Below, piece after piece: positions 1-9,686 of a stretch of DNA of 61,999 nucleotides (position 1 is the stretch's first letter; each line of letters begins with the position of its first letter). Made by a program: the position numbers and the translations under genes. The DNA comes from a virus, in the IMG/VR virus record IMGVR_UViG_3300010413_000031, positions 1 to 61,999 of that record; one strand, written 5' to 3'. The notes beneath the pieces were generated by a model, which searched no databases, had not been told where the DNA came from, and saw only the letters and a list, made by a program, of their open reading frames with translations.

Positions 1-3000
1 GTAGGCAAGGTAACGAAGGTCAACCTGGATGAGGCCAAGGCTACCGTCAAGCCAGCCGATGGCGCAAGGGCGCGTCACGTTTCCTTCGACGATATTGAGG
101 CTGTGGGCAACTCCGCTCGCATGAAGAAGGAACTGGAGACGGCGGCTGCCTCTGTGCGCAAGGGCGGAGAAGAGAAGACATCCGCGCCTGCGGCCAAGAC
201 TCGCAAGGTCAACAAGAAGACCGGAGAGGCAGTTATCGTAGAGGAAGAGGCAGAGACAGCCGTCGCAACCCGCAGTCCGCGCTCCGGAAAGAAGACCAGG
301 ACCAAGAAGGACAAGCTGGGTAAGAGTTCCAGGGTGGCCCGGCGCGAGGAGGGAGTATCTGAGCCAGAGGCTGTGGCCGATATGGCAGAGGTCAAGGCCA
401 AGGCCAGGGCCGCTCTGGCCAGGGACGTAGGGAAGGAGATCGAGCCAGAGGTGGCTGCGGCCATGGAGGCTACGGACATTGGCGACTACCTCCAGATCCC
501 CGGCCCTAAGAAGTCCAAGTGGACGGTAGAGCTGCTTGAGTTCGTCGAGGGGGGCAAAGCCAGGGTCCGCGTGGTTAAGGGCAGGGGTGCTCAGAAGGGC
601 GACGTCCTTGAGGTCCCCGCCATGGATCTGGTCAAGTACCGCCCGGAGGTTAGGGAGGCCGCCAAGAAGGCTCTGGCTGAGGCCGAGAGGCAGAAGGCGG
701 CTGTAGAGGGCGCGGTAGCTGATATCCAGACCGAACTGGCCAGGAGGCGTGCTGAGCTGCTGAGGGGCGGAGAGATGCCTTACATGGAGGCAGGTCACAC
801 ACCCGAGCCCGGTAACAATGTAGTGTTCTTCAGCGTCCCTGAGGATCTGGCTATAGAGTTCGAGAACATCGTGCTGCGCCAGAAGGCTGGTATGCCTGTC
901 AATCCTATCACCGTGCTCAAGGACCAGAACATTGGCATGCACGTCCTGCCGCAGCCTGAGGATGGAACTTCAGTTCTGTATGCTATGGAGGCTCCGGGCA
1001 ATCTGATGCCGCAGAAGACTGGCAGGGCCCGTCACTTCATCAACGCGCTGAACGATAAGGAGAAGGCGAGGCCGCTGCCCAACACCTACGACACGCCTAT
1101 TCCACTGCCCGACCCGGAGGTAGCCAATAAGGCGCAGTTCTATCGCGTGCCTACACAGCTGCGCAAGGGTTTGGCTGACGTTCATCAGCTGAACGCCATG
1201 ACCAACCAGGAGAAGATAGACTATCTGAAGGCGGCTCTTGCCATGGACTTCCACCTGCCTGAGGAGGTGGGAGACGCCGCTGCCGAGGTTACGGTAGCCG
1301 CTGCCAAGGCCAAGAGGTCCGCTTCTACCGGCGATCAGGCAGCCGCTGTCGAGTCTGTGCGCGAAGCCGAGGCGGCCAAGGCTGATCTGGCTGTAACCCT
1401 GGCTGAGGAGGCTGACTCTGAGCTGGCGGAGATTCGCAAGAGGGCTATGGCAGCCCTGGCGGCAGAGGAAGGAGCGGACGACGCCCCTATCCAGCCTGTC
1501 ACACAGGGTCATTGGGGTAAGGTCCTGCGTAATCTGGCGGCTGTGGAGCCGAACGAGCTACCCGACACCCGAATTGTCCTGACCCATCCTGAGGGCCGTG
1601 GCATCATGGTCATCACAAGGCGTGAGGTGGATGCGCCTATCCATGTAAGCGAGCCGGGAGAGATCCTGGGTGCCACAGTCAAGCGCGATCCCGCTACCCG
1701 CGCCCCGATCACGACCAAGGATGAGGTCTTCGACGTGACGGTGGTCAACCAGAACGACGAGCAGATCCACTTCACCTTCGAGGGCGATCCGCTAGTTGAG
1801 GGCAGGGCGCGTGCGGTCAACGCCATGGATAGGGTGGTGGAGCGCATTCAGGAGAGCCCGTTCGCCCAGTCCGAAGTGCGTTACCTGGGCAACGCCCACT
1901 ACGTACAGCAGGGCGACCAGAAGATGATGGCCAAGATCACCCGTAAGGCCAAGGGGCAGGAGGGTGTCCAGATCGGCTTCTACGAGAAGATGGATGACGG
2001 TACCTGGAGGACCCTATCCAAGAAGCAGCTCCCATACGAGCGCGACTCCGCGAACTATGAGCTGGCTCAGGATTACCTGCACAAGAAGGGTTACAGGCTG
2101 CTGGGTGATCCGGGTATCCACTACTTTAGTCGTCTCAGGCGTGTGCGCGCGAGCGTGCCCGATCCTTCTACTGCCTCCGCTCTGGAGCTGGAGGGTGTCC
2201 ACAAAGCCCTCAAGGAAAGCGTCATGGACCTGATGCTGGACCAGAAGGGTGTGCTGTCCAAGGACCTGCGTGAGTACCTATCGGCCTTCGGTCGTCGCTG
2301 GGTTGATCTAGGTGCCGAGGGCGTACCTTTCAATCCGAAGATCCGTGACGCGCTGGGCGCTGTGACACTGGAGGACCTGCGTCCTCGCACCTTCTCCAGC
2401 TGGGGACGCTCCCTGGGTGGGGGCAGCGTGAGGGGCGTAAGGGGTGGATTCCAGCGTCCTTCTGGAGCCAACGTGGAGGTTGGAGAGAACTTCTTCGAGC
2501 ATGCCCTCTACAGTGGTATGGGATATGATGGTGTCGAGGGTGCCAGCGGTATCGAAGCGGCTGGCAGCAGCCCTAACCTCTCCGGCCCGTGGCCCGAGGA
2601 GGTGTGGATTCGCAACGACCGCAACGTCATGGACCCCGACAAGATCAGGGAATGGCGCGACCTGTTGTATAGGCAGATCGAAGAGGAGCGGTTCGCGGAC
2701 GTGGACGGCATGATGGAGCCGGAGCCTACGGCCCACACTTCCAACCAAGGCTATGTGGTACTGGAGGACGGTACGACTGCCAGGGTGAAGAGCAGGATGG
2801 AGGGAACTCCGGACCTGCTGGTTGAGACCTTTGGTGGCGAGAGCTTCACTGTCCCTAAGGCTGGCACTAAGATAGAGACCGGCACCAAGCGCGATCTCTT
2901 CTGGGCCAAGGTGAAGCGAGTGGCCGAGGGTGATGAGGCAGGTATCCCTGGGCCATTGCCTGTCGGTGCTGGCACACTAGAGCGTGAGCTGGGTCTGCTG

Positions 3001-6000
3001 GGCGTACAGGACAAGAGGCTCGTCGGAGCCGCCCTGCGCGAGGAGCTGGCCAAGGAGATTGATAAGATCCAGCCTGCGGGCGGCAAGGGTCCGTTCAAGG
3101 GCAAGGTCGGGATCAAGGGTGCCCGTCGCTTCACTGGCAGTCAGGAAGCCTATGATCGTGTAGCTCAGATCTACCGCCGCGCCCTGGAGATTGGAGAGGA
3201 CGTAACACAGGATCTGCCCGAGAACCTCAGGCGCCCATTCAAGTGGGCTGTATACAAGCACATGCAGGGTGAGTACGGAGATCATCCTATCTATGACCTA
3301 GCTGCTCGTGCCCTGCTGGACGAGCTGGATCCAGTGGAGCGCGCAAGGCTCAATGACTGGGCCGGTGAGTTCGGACTCCACGGACAGCCAGCCTACGACC
3401 AGGTGAACGAGCTGATCAAGCGCGGCCAGGTGGACTATCAGGCTGCCAAGCTGGCCTTCGAGGTCAAGAACGACCTGGGTGTGCTGGGCTGGTGGGGTGA
3501 TACAGAAATTCCTGGGCGTGTGGCCTTGAAGAAGTACAGGCGAGTCCAGGACCTGAGGACCTATTGGGGTGGACTGGACTTCCACATTCCTCATAAGGCA
3601 GCCGCTCGACAGCCTACGGCCGAGGGTATGATCCGTGACGCCTATAAGGCGGCTGAGATGGAGGCCCGCAGAAGGGACCGTGTCAACAACTTGCTGCTGG
3701 AGCTGCAGAGCTTCGGCATCAAGGACAAGGACATGGTGACCCTACGTAACATGATCGAGACCCATCCTAACTGGGAGACTGCGGCCAAGGCCAATGTGAA
3801 TGCGCGTTTCCAGCGTCCCTACCAGTTGCTCAAGGACTGGTTCGAGGAGACCAGGTATGAGACGATCTGGCTCAAGATGCAGCGCGGCTACCAGGCCCGC
3901 CCGCTGAGGCGCGACCAGTTTGGCAAGCTGCACTGGGAGGACGAGTACCTGATGCACAAGGCCGATCTCAAGAAGCACTTCCCAGAGGGCGAGATCCCCG
4001 AGGACTTCCTGATCATTGATGACGTCAGGGGTCAGCAGGGTATTATGACCCACGAGGAGATCGACAGGTTCGTCCACTATCTGCAGGATCCGGACATCCC
4101 GGACTCTGCCACACTCAAGGCCAAGGCGCCTGAGGACCCGGCCCTCCACAAGTTCGTGGACCAGTTCGACTTCTGGAAGAACTGGAAGATCGATAACTAC
4201 TGGCCTTACATTCACGAGGGCAACACCATCATCTATGAGGTGCTGCCCGATGGTACGGAGGTGACAAGGGGCTTTACCTACGGGCTGATGGATGCTGTCG
4301 ACCTCATTCGTGAGGGCATCAAGATGGAGAAGCTGAGCGCCAACGGTCGGTATGGTATCCGTGAGATCGCCCCGATGCTGGATGACATCATGCAGCAGAC
4401 CATTCCGGTCAAGAAGTACATACAGATCACCGAGGCCATTGCCAAGGCTGTCAACATGGACCCGGATGAGGTCAGTGCGTTGATCACCGGCAAGTACGGA
4501 GCCCTGGCTCCTGGAGCCGCAGGTAAGCGTGCTCCGTTCTTCGCTAATGCGGAGAGGAGGCTTGCTGGTCTCAAGCCTCTCAAGGAAGACCCTCTGGCTG
4601 AGATCCAGATCTATGCAGCCAGGATCGCCCGTGCCCATTACAAGCATGACATCCTGAAGTCCATCGCCAAGTGGACTGAGCTGGACGAGGCTGTCAGTCG
4701 TGCGGCCAATACCGAGCCACTCAGGATGAGGTTCCACCAGGCCGAGCAGAATGGTCCATGGTCGAAGCTGGCCGCCATGACACGCGACCAGCTGCGTGGC
4801 GCTCTGGGCCTCTACACACAGGCCGACCACATGGCCGACTTCGTTCTGGGCCTCAGGAACTTCGCCGCGAAGGCGCCTAAGAACGTGTACAAGATGGTGG
4901 CCAGCGGCGACAAGATGCTGACCCTGGATGAGATCTTCACATGGGCCAACTACTACCAGCCTTACAGCGCCAGGAAGTACGCGGGTGATATCATCGCCAT
5001 CCAGAGCATGATGAAGCTGGGTGCGAACCCTATGTCTGCCTTCGTCAACCTAACGCAGACCCTGACCAACGTAGCTCCATACGTTGGCACGACACGCACG
5101 CTGAAGGCCATCAATGATGCGGGCAGGTTCATCAATGCCGGTCTTCCTGGAGGCCTTGATGTCAATAGCGCGCGGTACGCTGAGATAAAGGGCCTGGTAG
5201 ACTGGGCTGGTATCGAGTACATGCCAGCCAAGCAGCAGGCGGGTATTGGCTGGGCCGATCAGATCGGCAAGCGCGCCCCGAGGCTGGGACGCTCCGCGCT
5301 GGGTGTCGGCTTCGACTTCGCCAACTACTGGAGCATGCGCATGTTCAACGGTGCTGAGCGCACCAACCGTATCAGCACCATGATCGCTGGCTACGGGCAT
5401 GCGGTTGAGAAGGGCATGAGCCACGAGGCCGCCCGAGAGTTCGCCAAGGATCTTGTGACCAAGACCCAGTTCCTGTACACCACACAGGCCATGCCGATGT
5501 TCATGAAGGGACCTATCGGCCGCGTCCTGTTCCAGTTCAAGCCGTTCCTGGTGAACCAGGTGTCGCTGGAGAAGGACATGGTCATGAAGGTCGTCCGCTC
5601 CGGGTTCAAGGATTCCCAGGCCTGGAAGGAGCTGGGCGTACACATGGGCGCATACACCGCATTCGGCGGGCTGCGCGGCCTTGTGAACCACCCGCTGTTC
5701 ATGGTCTGGAATGGACTGGCGGCCCTGTTCGGCTGGAAGTACGCCGAAGACGCCATGCTGGGCGCCAACCGGCACGCCAAGGACGCTAAGACACGCGGCC
5801 TGTTCAAGGGCAGCGAGTACTTCAGCGCCAGGGATGCCCTGGTGCACGGCATTCCGGGGCTGCTGAGCATCTCTATCGGAGACAGGATCGGAGTCAGTGG
5901 GCAGGAGCTGACCCCGGATGACTTCATTCTGGGACCCCACACTACCCTGCTCAAGGACACTTACAGTGCTTTGTGGGGATACCTGAAGGCCTCGCAGGAG

Positions 6001-6621
6001 GAGGGACGAGCGGGCATGGCTGGCTTTGGTGCGGGAGCTGGTCTGGGTATGGTGGTCTCCAAGGGCCGCCCATACGCACCGCTGTTCGCTGGTTTGATGG
6101 GTGCTCTATACTCCAGCAAGCTGAGCAACAGCCCACTTGAGGACTACTTTAGCACGCGCGAGGGCCGTAAGGCCTGGCGCAGCATGGCGCCCACAGCCAT
6201 GAAGAATGGCGAGCGTACGTGGGAGATCATGCAGGGGATGCAGCCACGCGACATCAACTTCCGTCCGCTGCAGCAGCCGTGGGCCTGGAACTCCACACAG
6301 GGGGCTATCACCAGCCTGCTGGGAGCCCAGACCGTCGACGACACCGAGGCCAGGGCCGTATCCAGGGTGCTGGTATCGAGCGGCGAGAACGTACGGGCGC
6401 AGCGAGGTATGTACGCTGAGCAGATGGCCCATGCCATTGTCAGGGGTGACGTGGTCAAGTATCATCAGATAGCCTCTCGCGCCGCCCGCGAGGGTATAGT
6501 ATATGACTATAGTGACCTTCAGAGCCGCATCGAGCGCATGCGCGTACCGGCCATGGAGAGCGTGAGAAAGGCGCAGCCTGTCCAGGCACGCCTGCCGTTT
6601 ATGAAGGGGAAGATCAAGTAA
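1..6621 (+). CDS. Giant internal virion (ejection) protein, PLxRFG-like, 5' end outside window
   Basis: The frame is open from base 1, so the start lies upstream; 2,206 residues are visible. The N-terminal ~150 residues are low complexity (Lys, Glu, Ala). The last third alternates amphipathic and hydrophobic stretches and contains GPIGRVLFQFKPF near residue 1837, which resembles the PLxRFG signature of giant phage polyvalent or internal virion proteins. Such proteins travel in the capsid and are ejected with the DNA. The position just before the lysis genes fits the end of a late virion module that would continue from the tail genes at the other end of the window if the genome is circular or permuted. 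The exact role is inferred. No peptidase or transglycosylase motif was recognised by eye. Confidence 0.7.
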   Translation, partial: VGKVTKVNLDEAKATVKPADGARARHVSFDDIEAVGNSARMKKELETAAASVRKGGEEKTSAPAAKTRKVNKKTGEAVIVEEEAETAVATRSPRSGKKTRTKKDKLGKSSRVARREEGVSEPEAVADMAEVKAKARAALARDVGKEIEPEVAAAMEATDIGDYLQIPGPKKSKWTVELLEFVEGGKARVRVVKGRGAQKGDVLEVPAMDLVKYRPEVREAAKKALAEAERQKAAVEGAVADIQTELARRRAELLRGGEMPYMEAGHTPEPGNNVVFFSVPEDLAIEFENIVLRQKAGMPVNPITVLKDQNIGMHVLPQPEDGTSVLYAMEAPGNLMPQKTGRARHFINALNDKEKARPLPNTYDTPIPLPDPEVANKAQFYRVPTQLRKGLADVHQLNAMTNQEKIDYLKAALAMDFHLPEEVGDAAAEVTVAAAKAKRSASTGDQAAAVESVREAEAAKADLAVTLAEEADSELAEIRKRAMAALAAEEGADDAPIQPVTQGHWGKVLRNLAAVEPNELPDTRIVLTHPEGRGIMVITRREVDAPIHVSEPGEILGATVKRDPATRAPITTKDEVFDVTVVNQNDEQIHFTFEGDPLVEGRARAVNAMDRVVERIQESPFAQSEVRYLGNAHYVQQGDQKMMAKITRKAKGQEGVQIGFYEKMDDGTWRTLSKKQLPYERDSANYELAQDYLHKKGYRLLGDPGIHYFSRLRRVRASVPDPSTASALELEGVHKALKESVMDLMLDQKGVLSKDLREYLSAFGRRWVDLGAEGVPFNPKIRDALGAVTLEDLRPRTFSSWGRSLGGGSVRGVRGGFQRPSGANVEVGENFFEHALYSGMGYDGVEGASGIEAAGSSPNLSGPWPEEVWIRNDRNVMDPDKIREWRDLLYRQIEEERFADVDGMMEPEPTAHTSNQGYVVLEDGTTARVKSRMEGTPDLLVETFGGESFTVPKAGTKIETGTKRDLFWAKVKRVAEGDEAGIPGPLPVGAGTLERELGLLGVQDKRLVGAALREELAKEIDKIQPAGGKGPFKGKVGIKGARRFTGSQEAYDRVAQIYRRALEIGEDVTQDLPENLRRPFKWAVYKHMQGEYGDHPIYDLAARALLDELDPVERARLNDWAGEFGLHGQPAYDQVNELIKRGQVDYQAAKLAFEVKNDLGVLGWWGDTEIPGRVALKKYRRVQDLRTYWGGLDFHIPHKAAARQPTAEGMIRDAYKAAEMEARRRDRVNNLLLELQSFGIKDKDMVTLRNMIETHPNWETAAKANVNARFQRPYQLLKDWFEETRYETIWLKMQRGYQARPLRRDQFGKLHWEDEYLMHKADLKKHFPEGEIPEDFLIIDDVRGQQGIMTHEEIDRFVHYLQDPDIPDSATLKAKAPEDPALHKFVDQFDFWKNWKIDNYWPYIHEGNTIIYEVLPDGTEVTRGFTYGLMDAVDLIREGIKMEKLSANGRYGIREIAPMLDDIMQQTIPVKKYIQITEAIAKAVNMDPDEVSALITGKYGALAPGAAGKRAPFFANAERRLAGLKPLKEDPLAEIQIYAARIARAHYKHDILKSIAKWTELDEAVSRAANTEPLRMRFHQAEQNGPWSKLAAMTRDQLRGALGLYTQADHMADFVLGLRNFAAKAPKNVYKMVASGDKMLTLDEIFTWANYYQPYSARKYAGDIIAIQSMMKLGANPMSAFVNLTQTLTNVAPYVGTTRTLKAINDAGRFINAGLPGGLDVNSARYAEIKGLVDWAGIEYMPAKQQAGIGWADQIGKRAPRLGRSALGVGFDFANYWSMRMFNGAERTNRISTMIAGYGHAVEKGMSHEAAREFAKDLVTKTQFLYTTQAMPMFMKGPIGRVLFQFKPFLVNQVSLEKDMVMKVVRSGFKDSQAWKELGVHMGAYTAFGGLRGLVNHPLFMVWNGLAALFGWKYAEDAMLGANRHAKDAKTRGLFKGSEYFSARDALVHGIPGLLSISIGDRIGVSGQELTPDDFILGPHTTLLKDTYSALWGYLKASQEEGRAGMAGFGAGAGLGMVVSKGRPYAPLFAGLMGALYSSKLSNSPLEDYFSTREGRKAWRSMAPTAMKNGERTWEIMQGMQPRDINFRPLQQPWAWNSTQGAITSLLGAQTVDDTEARAVSRVLVSSGENVRAQRGMYAEQMAHAIVRGDVVKYHQIASRAAREGIVYDYSDLQSRIERMRVPAMESVRKAQPVQARLPFMKGKIK

Positions 6622-6998
6622 TGCTGCGTGAGATCCTGAGTGTTCTACCGTACCTGGCTACGCTGATAGCGGGAGCGGCCGTAGTGTTCGGGCTGGTCTG
6701 GTCCCTCATCCAGATCAACCGGACTATAGCGTGCCAGTACAAGAACCGTGTCGAGTTCCGGAAGACTGTGTTGGAGGGCATGCGAAGGCTGGAGCAGTGC
6801 TGGGTAGCTCTGCACAACCACATCCCTACCGCGCTCCACCAGCTGGAGCTACGGCAGGAGCGTATGGAGAGTAAGATAGATAGCAACTACCAGCGTATCG
6901 AGCGGGTGGAGCAGGACATCGACTCTACCCTGGATCGTGTCATCACAATACTGGAGAAGGATCATGCAGGAGCTGATCGACAGGACGGCCCAGCGTAA
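6621..6998 (+). CDS. Membrane-anchored coiled-coil protein at head of lysis cassette
   Basis: 125 residues. The ATG shares one base with the TAA of the giant virion protein (TAATG), indicating translational coupling. One hydrophobic segment lies at about residues 9-31. It is followed by a charged helical region with heptad-like spacing (EGMRRLEQCW, then repeated Glu-Arg-Ile/Val pairs) to the C-terminus. This layout is like small phage membrane proteins found beside holins and spanins. It could be a holin partner, an antiholin or a spanin-like protein; the sequence alone does not decide. The end overlaps the next gene by 35 bases. Confidence 0.7.
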   Translation: MLREILSVLPYLATLIAGAAVVFGLVWSLIQINRTIACQYKNRVEFRKTVLEGMRRLEQCWVALHNHIPTALHQLELRQERMESKIDSNYQRIERVEQDIDSTLDRVITILEKDHAGADRQDGPA

Positions 6999-7194
6999 GA
7001 CACCCCAGCTCTGGGAGAAGATCAGGGACAGCATCGTCGGGGTGCTGATCATCGGTGTGGTTGGCTTCCTCAAGTGGAAGGCCGACCTGGGTGATATCTA
7101 CTTCGGCATCGGCATGCTGTTCGGTGGTACGATGGTCTCCAAGTCGCTGGGGATGGACTTCCTGGCTGCCATCAAGGACAAGATCTCGAAGTAG
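6964..7194 (+). CDS. Holin candidate (two short membrane segments)
   Basis: 76 residues. I chose ATG 6964 because a GGAGAAGG Shine-Dalgarno-like run ends a few bases upstream; the GTG at 6937 lacks one. Two hydrophobic segments are visible, about residues 24-39 (SIVGVLIIGVVGFLKW) and 50-64 (IYFGIGMLFGGTMVS), with a basic C-terminus. This fits a class II-type holin. The next gene, 8 bases downstream, encodes an endolysin, the usual partner. Function is inferred from size, topology and neighbours only. Confidence 0.6.
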   Translation: MQELIDRTAQRKTPQLWEKIRDSIVGVLIIGVVGFLKWKADLGDIYFGIGMLFGGTMVSKSLGMDFLAAIKDKISK

Positions 7195-7202
7195 GAGGGG
7201 TT

Positions 7203-7685
7203 ATGCCGAAGTTCGGGGACGAGTCACAGAAGAAGCTGGACACGCTGGATACACGCCTTCAGTGGGTGATGAAGGCCTCCATCATCGGGGGTCCTGACTT
7301 CTCTATCGTGGAGGGCAAGCGCTCCGTCGAGACCCAGCGGGAGTACTACAGGCAGGGCCTGACACGCACCATGAACTCCAAGCACGTCTACCCTCAGCAG
7401 ACCAAGAGTCTGGCTGTGGATGTCGTGCCCTTCGTGGATGGGAAGCAGTTGTGGGTCCAGAAGCCGCAGGGCCTGACCGGGCTCATGTGGTCTGTCGTCC
7501 GTCGCTATACCAAGCGGTGGGCGCAGATGGCCTTCCTGGCTGGCTGGATCATGGCCAAGGCTGATGAGCTGGGCGTGCCACTGCGTTGGGGAGGCGACTG
7601 GGATGGCGACTTCGACTTCTCCGACAACGACTTTGATGACATCTGGCACTTCGAACTGCGGAACACCTCGGGCTCTGAGGGGTAG
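7203..7685 (+). CDS. Endolysin, M15-family L-alanyl-D-glutamate / D-Ala-D-Ala peptidase
   Basis: 160 residues with a good GGAGGGG-type Shine-Dalgarno. The M15 zinc-peptidase signatures are readable: SKH followed by AVDVVP (first zinc His and Asp, residues ~60-77) and WHFEL near residue 148 (second zinc His). The N-terminal region contains SIVEGKRSVETQ, typical of the T5 and A500 endolysin group, which cleaves the peptide stem of peptidoglycan. There is no signal peptide, so export would need the holin encoded just upstream. The length is normal for a single-domain enzyme. This is the most secure member of the lysis cassette. Confidence 0.9.
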   Translation: MPKFGDESQKKLDTLDTRLQWVMKASIIGGPDFSIVEGKRSVETQREYYRQGLTRTMNSKHVYPQQTKSLAVDVVPFVDGKQLWVQKPQGLTGLMWSVVRRYTKRWAQMAFLAGWIMAKADELGVPLRWGGDWDGDFDFSDNDFDDIWHFELRNTSGSEG

Positions 7686-7693
7686 GAGGTACT

Positions 7694-8335
7694 ATGTTGG
7701 GACTACTGAAGGCAGTGCCCTGGCAAGTGTGGGTGGTGTCAGCCCTCGCTCTGGGCTTCCTCGCCTGGCTCAAGGAGCACGACAGGACAGTGAAGCTGAG
7801 GGCGGAGCTTGAGCTGCACCAGCCTGCCATCGACAGCGTCGGGGCCATCGTAGACAGCCTGGAAACCAAGCTGGAGGAAGACAGTGTACGATGGGACGCA
7901 CAGCTCACAGACGCCGCGCGTCGGTTTGAGGAGCTTCAACAGAGAGATGAGGCAAGCGAGGCGGAGCACATATATGCTGCGACTACGGTCGACAGCCTTG
8001 TGGCGCAGGTCAGAAAGCATAGCCCACCAGAACTCGCGCAGGTCGTGGCCGCACTCGATACTGCCATATTGGCAGAGCGCGAGGCTGCGGCTGAGCGGCT
8101 GGCTATCCGAGCTTCACAGGTATCTGTTCTCCAGGGGCAGGTATCGACACTCCAGGAAATGGTAGGCCGGGAGCGCGAGCTTCGCATAGGGCTGCAGCAG
8201 GAAAACGCACTCTTGACAGCACAGCTAGAGCGGGCCTACGATGCCCTAAAGCCAGGGTTCTTCGAGAAGGTGTCCAATCATCCACTGACGAAGCTGGGCC
8301 TGGTTGGCCTGGGGTATGGATTGGGGAAGCTCTAA
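7694..8335 (+). CDS. Spanin-like membrane-anchored coiled-coil protein
   Basis: 213 residues, start preceded by GGAGGTAC. One membrane segment lies at residues ~10-26, then a long charged coiled coil to about residue 180, ending in a Gly-rich tail (VGLGYGLGKL). The position after the endolysin and the N-in single membrane anchor with periplasmic coiled coil match an inner-membrane spanin (Rz-like), which would link inner and outer membranes in the last lysis step. No embedded o-spanin lipoprotein was found in the alternative frame, so the assignment rests on topology. The Gly-rich C-terminus is not typical of Rz. Confidence 0.55.
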   Translation: MLGLLKAVPWQVWVVSALALGFLAWLKEHDRTVKLRAELELHQPAIDSVGAIVDSLETKLEEDSVRWDAQLTDAARRFEELQQRDEASEAEHIYAATTVDSLVAQVRKHSPPELAQVVAALDTAILAEREAAAERLAIRASQVSVLQGQVSTLQEMVGRERELRIGLQQENALLTAQLERAYDALKPGFFEKVSNHPLTKLGLVGLGYGLGKL

Positions 8336-8541
8336 TGATCACGGACGTGCTGGAACAGGTAACAGAACTAAGGAAGTTTGTCACGCGGCTGCTCCCAGGT
8401 GATGAGCCCACAGTCTGGCTCACAGTAGAGGAGTTCGCCGTACTGCAGGAGATAGAGGAGAAGTTGCAGGACTGCGAGTCTCAGCTGCTGGTCCATGTCG
8501 CATCAACTAAGGAGACGGAAGATGAGCCCGGAGATCTATAA
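8335..8541 (+). CDS. Small acidic protein, function unknown
   Basis: 68 residues; its ATG overlaps the preceding stop by one base (TAATG). The product is helical and acidic (DVLEQVTELRKF, EEFAVLQEIEEKLQD), probably a short coiled coil, and ends in an acidic tail. I recognise no family. The coupling suggests co-expression with the lysis cassette. It overlaps the next gene by 20 bases. Confidence 0.6.
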   Translation: MITDVLEQVTELRKFVTRLLPGDEPTVWLTVEEFAVLQEIEEKLQDCESQLLVHVASTKETEDEPGDL

Positions 8542-8971
8542 CCTGCAGGGTGAGCCCATCAGCCTGAGTGACTTTCGCAGCGTCTTCAAGCGCCTGGTTA
8601 GGGGCGGTGAGCCGCAGAGCGACAGGGAGAAGATCATCTCCGACGCCATTCGCGTGGCCAACAACAACGTGGACAGGATAGGTACACCTACCGAGGCCAT
8701 CATGACGGCATGGTTCGCCTTCATGTCCTCTCGCAAGTGGATATCCGAGCACACTACTCCGGAAGGGGCGGCCCTCCTCAGTAAGACAGACGCCATGCTC
8801 ACCATGGTGGTGGTCAACCTGCTGTGGGAGGCGTGGAGTGCGCTGGACGGGGTCGACAAGATCAATGGACAGGGGGAGCTGAATGTCACCGGGGAGGAGA
8901 ATGAGGACAGCGGGGGAGGCAAAGGAGCTATTCCAACAGTACCTAGCCCTGAACCCGGACCTCCAAACTAG
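8522..8971 (+). CDS. Unknown helical protein
   Basis: 149 residues from ATG 8522, which has GGAGA upstream; an in-frame upstream start at 8495 lacks one. The middle is predicted helical (DREKIISDAIRVANNNVDRI, LLSKTDAMLTMVVVNLLWEAW). The C-terminal 30 residues are Gly, Glu and Pro rich and disordered. No known motif is visible. It could be a small DNA- or virion-associated protein, but nothing in the sequence settles this. The disordered tail is partly read in another frame by the next gene, with about 90 bases of overlap. Confidence 0.6.
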   Translation: MSPEIYNLQGEPISLSDFRSVFKRLVRGGEPQSDREKIISDAIRVANNNVDRIGTPTEAIMTAWFAFMSSRKWISEHTTPEGAALLSKTDAMLTMVVVNLLWEAWSALDGVDKINGQGELNVTGEENEDSGGGKGAIPTVPSPEPGPPN

Positions 8972-9686
8972 CACAGCCCACATCATGGCTGCCTTTGCGG
9001 TGGCCCCCTATGTGACGAACGAGACTCTCTACACCCTGCTCGACCGCAAGGCCGGGCAGACCTTTAGGAGGGAGCGGGCGTTCTTCTGGTGGAACGCCTT
9101 TGCTCTATCGGGGTTGGCAAAGGAGTGGAAGTGGTTCGTGAAGCAGAGGAACAGTGGTGTGCCGATGAACAAGCTGCTGTTCAAGCTGCGCCGGAAGCTG
9201 AGCCGTAAGCGCTGGCTCTTGCTGAGTAGGCGACTGGGCAAGGAGGAGCTGAATCCAAGCATCTACAGCAAGCGTAAGGGTGACGGTAACATCTGGACCA
9301 AGGGCGGGACGTGGGCGCGTAGCAGCAACTTCACACGCCTACTGGTTGAGAAGAAGCACCTGCCCAAGCGCCCTAAGTGGGCACCCTGGCACTACAAGCT
9401 GGGGGACGAGGGGGTCGAGCAGATCGAGCGGGAGCTGATGAACGTAGTCGATCCCGACACGATGCTGGCCCCAGAGGCCAGGATATTCGCGTGTGACTAC
9501 GTGCGCGCGCGCGTTCCACAATTAGTAGACGGGTTCAAAGGCGGAAGGACCACGATGCTCAGCCCCTATCACCTGCCCTGGTTCTTTCAGGCCAAGGTCC
9601 CTTACAAAGGGACCATCTACCGGCACAGGCGGAGGCCGAGCAACGAACCTACACCCGGAGGAGATGTGAAGAGATGGGAGTGGTAG
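8883..9686 (+). CDS. Unknown basic protein
   Basis: 267 residues. ATG 8883 has AGGGGGAG about 5 bases upstream; ATG 8901 is an alternative. The protein is strongly basic and rich in Trp and aromatic residues (FFWWNAF, KEWKWFVKQR). A Lys/Arg-rich helix lies around residues 100-125 and a His/Arg/Pro-rich end follows. That composition suggests nucleic acid binding. I do not recognise the fold. It overlaps the next gene by 13 bases and sits at the head of the recombination cluster, so a role in DNA metabolism is possible but unproven. Confidence 0.6.
   Translation: MSPGRRMRTAGEAKELFQQYLALNPDLQTSTAHIMAAFAVAPYVTNETLYTLLDRKAGQTFRRERAFFWWNAFALSGLAKEWKWFVKQRNSGVPMNKLLFKLRRKLSRKRWLLLSRRLGKEELNPSIYSKRKGDGNIWTKGGTWARSSNFTRLLVEKKHLPKRPKWAPWHYKLGDEGVEQIERELMNVVDPDTMLAPEARIFACDYVRARVPQLVDGFKGGRTTMLSPYHLPWFFQAKVPYKGTIYRHRRRPSNEPTPGGDVKRWEW

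Noticed and set aside
43-102. GTG at 103 as start of the giant virion protein
   Set aside because: The same frame is open back to base 1 and there is no ribosome site before 103; the gene simply begins outside the window.
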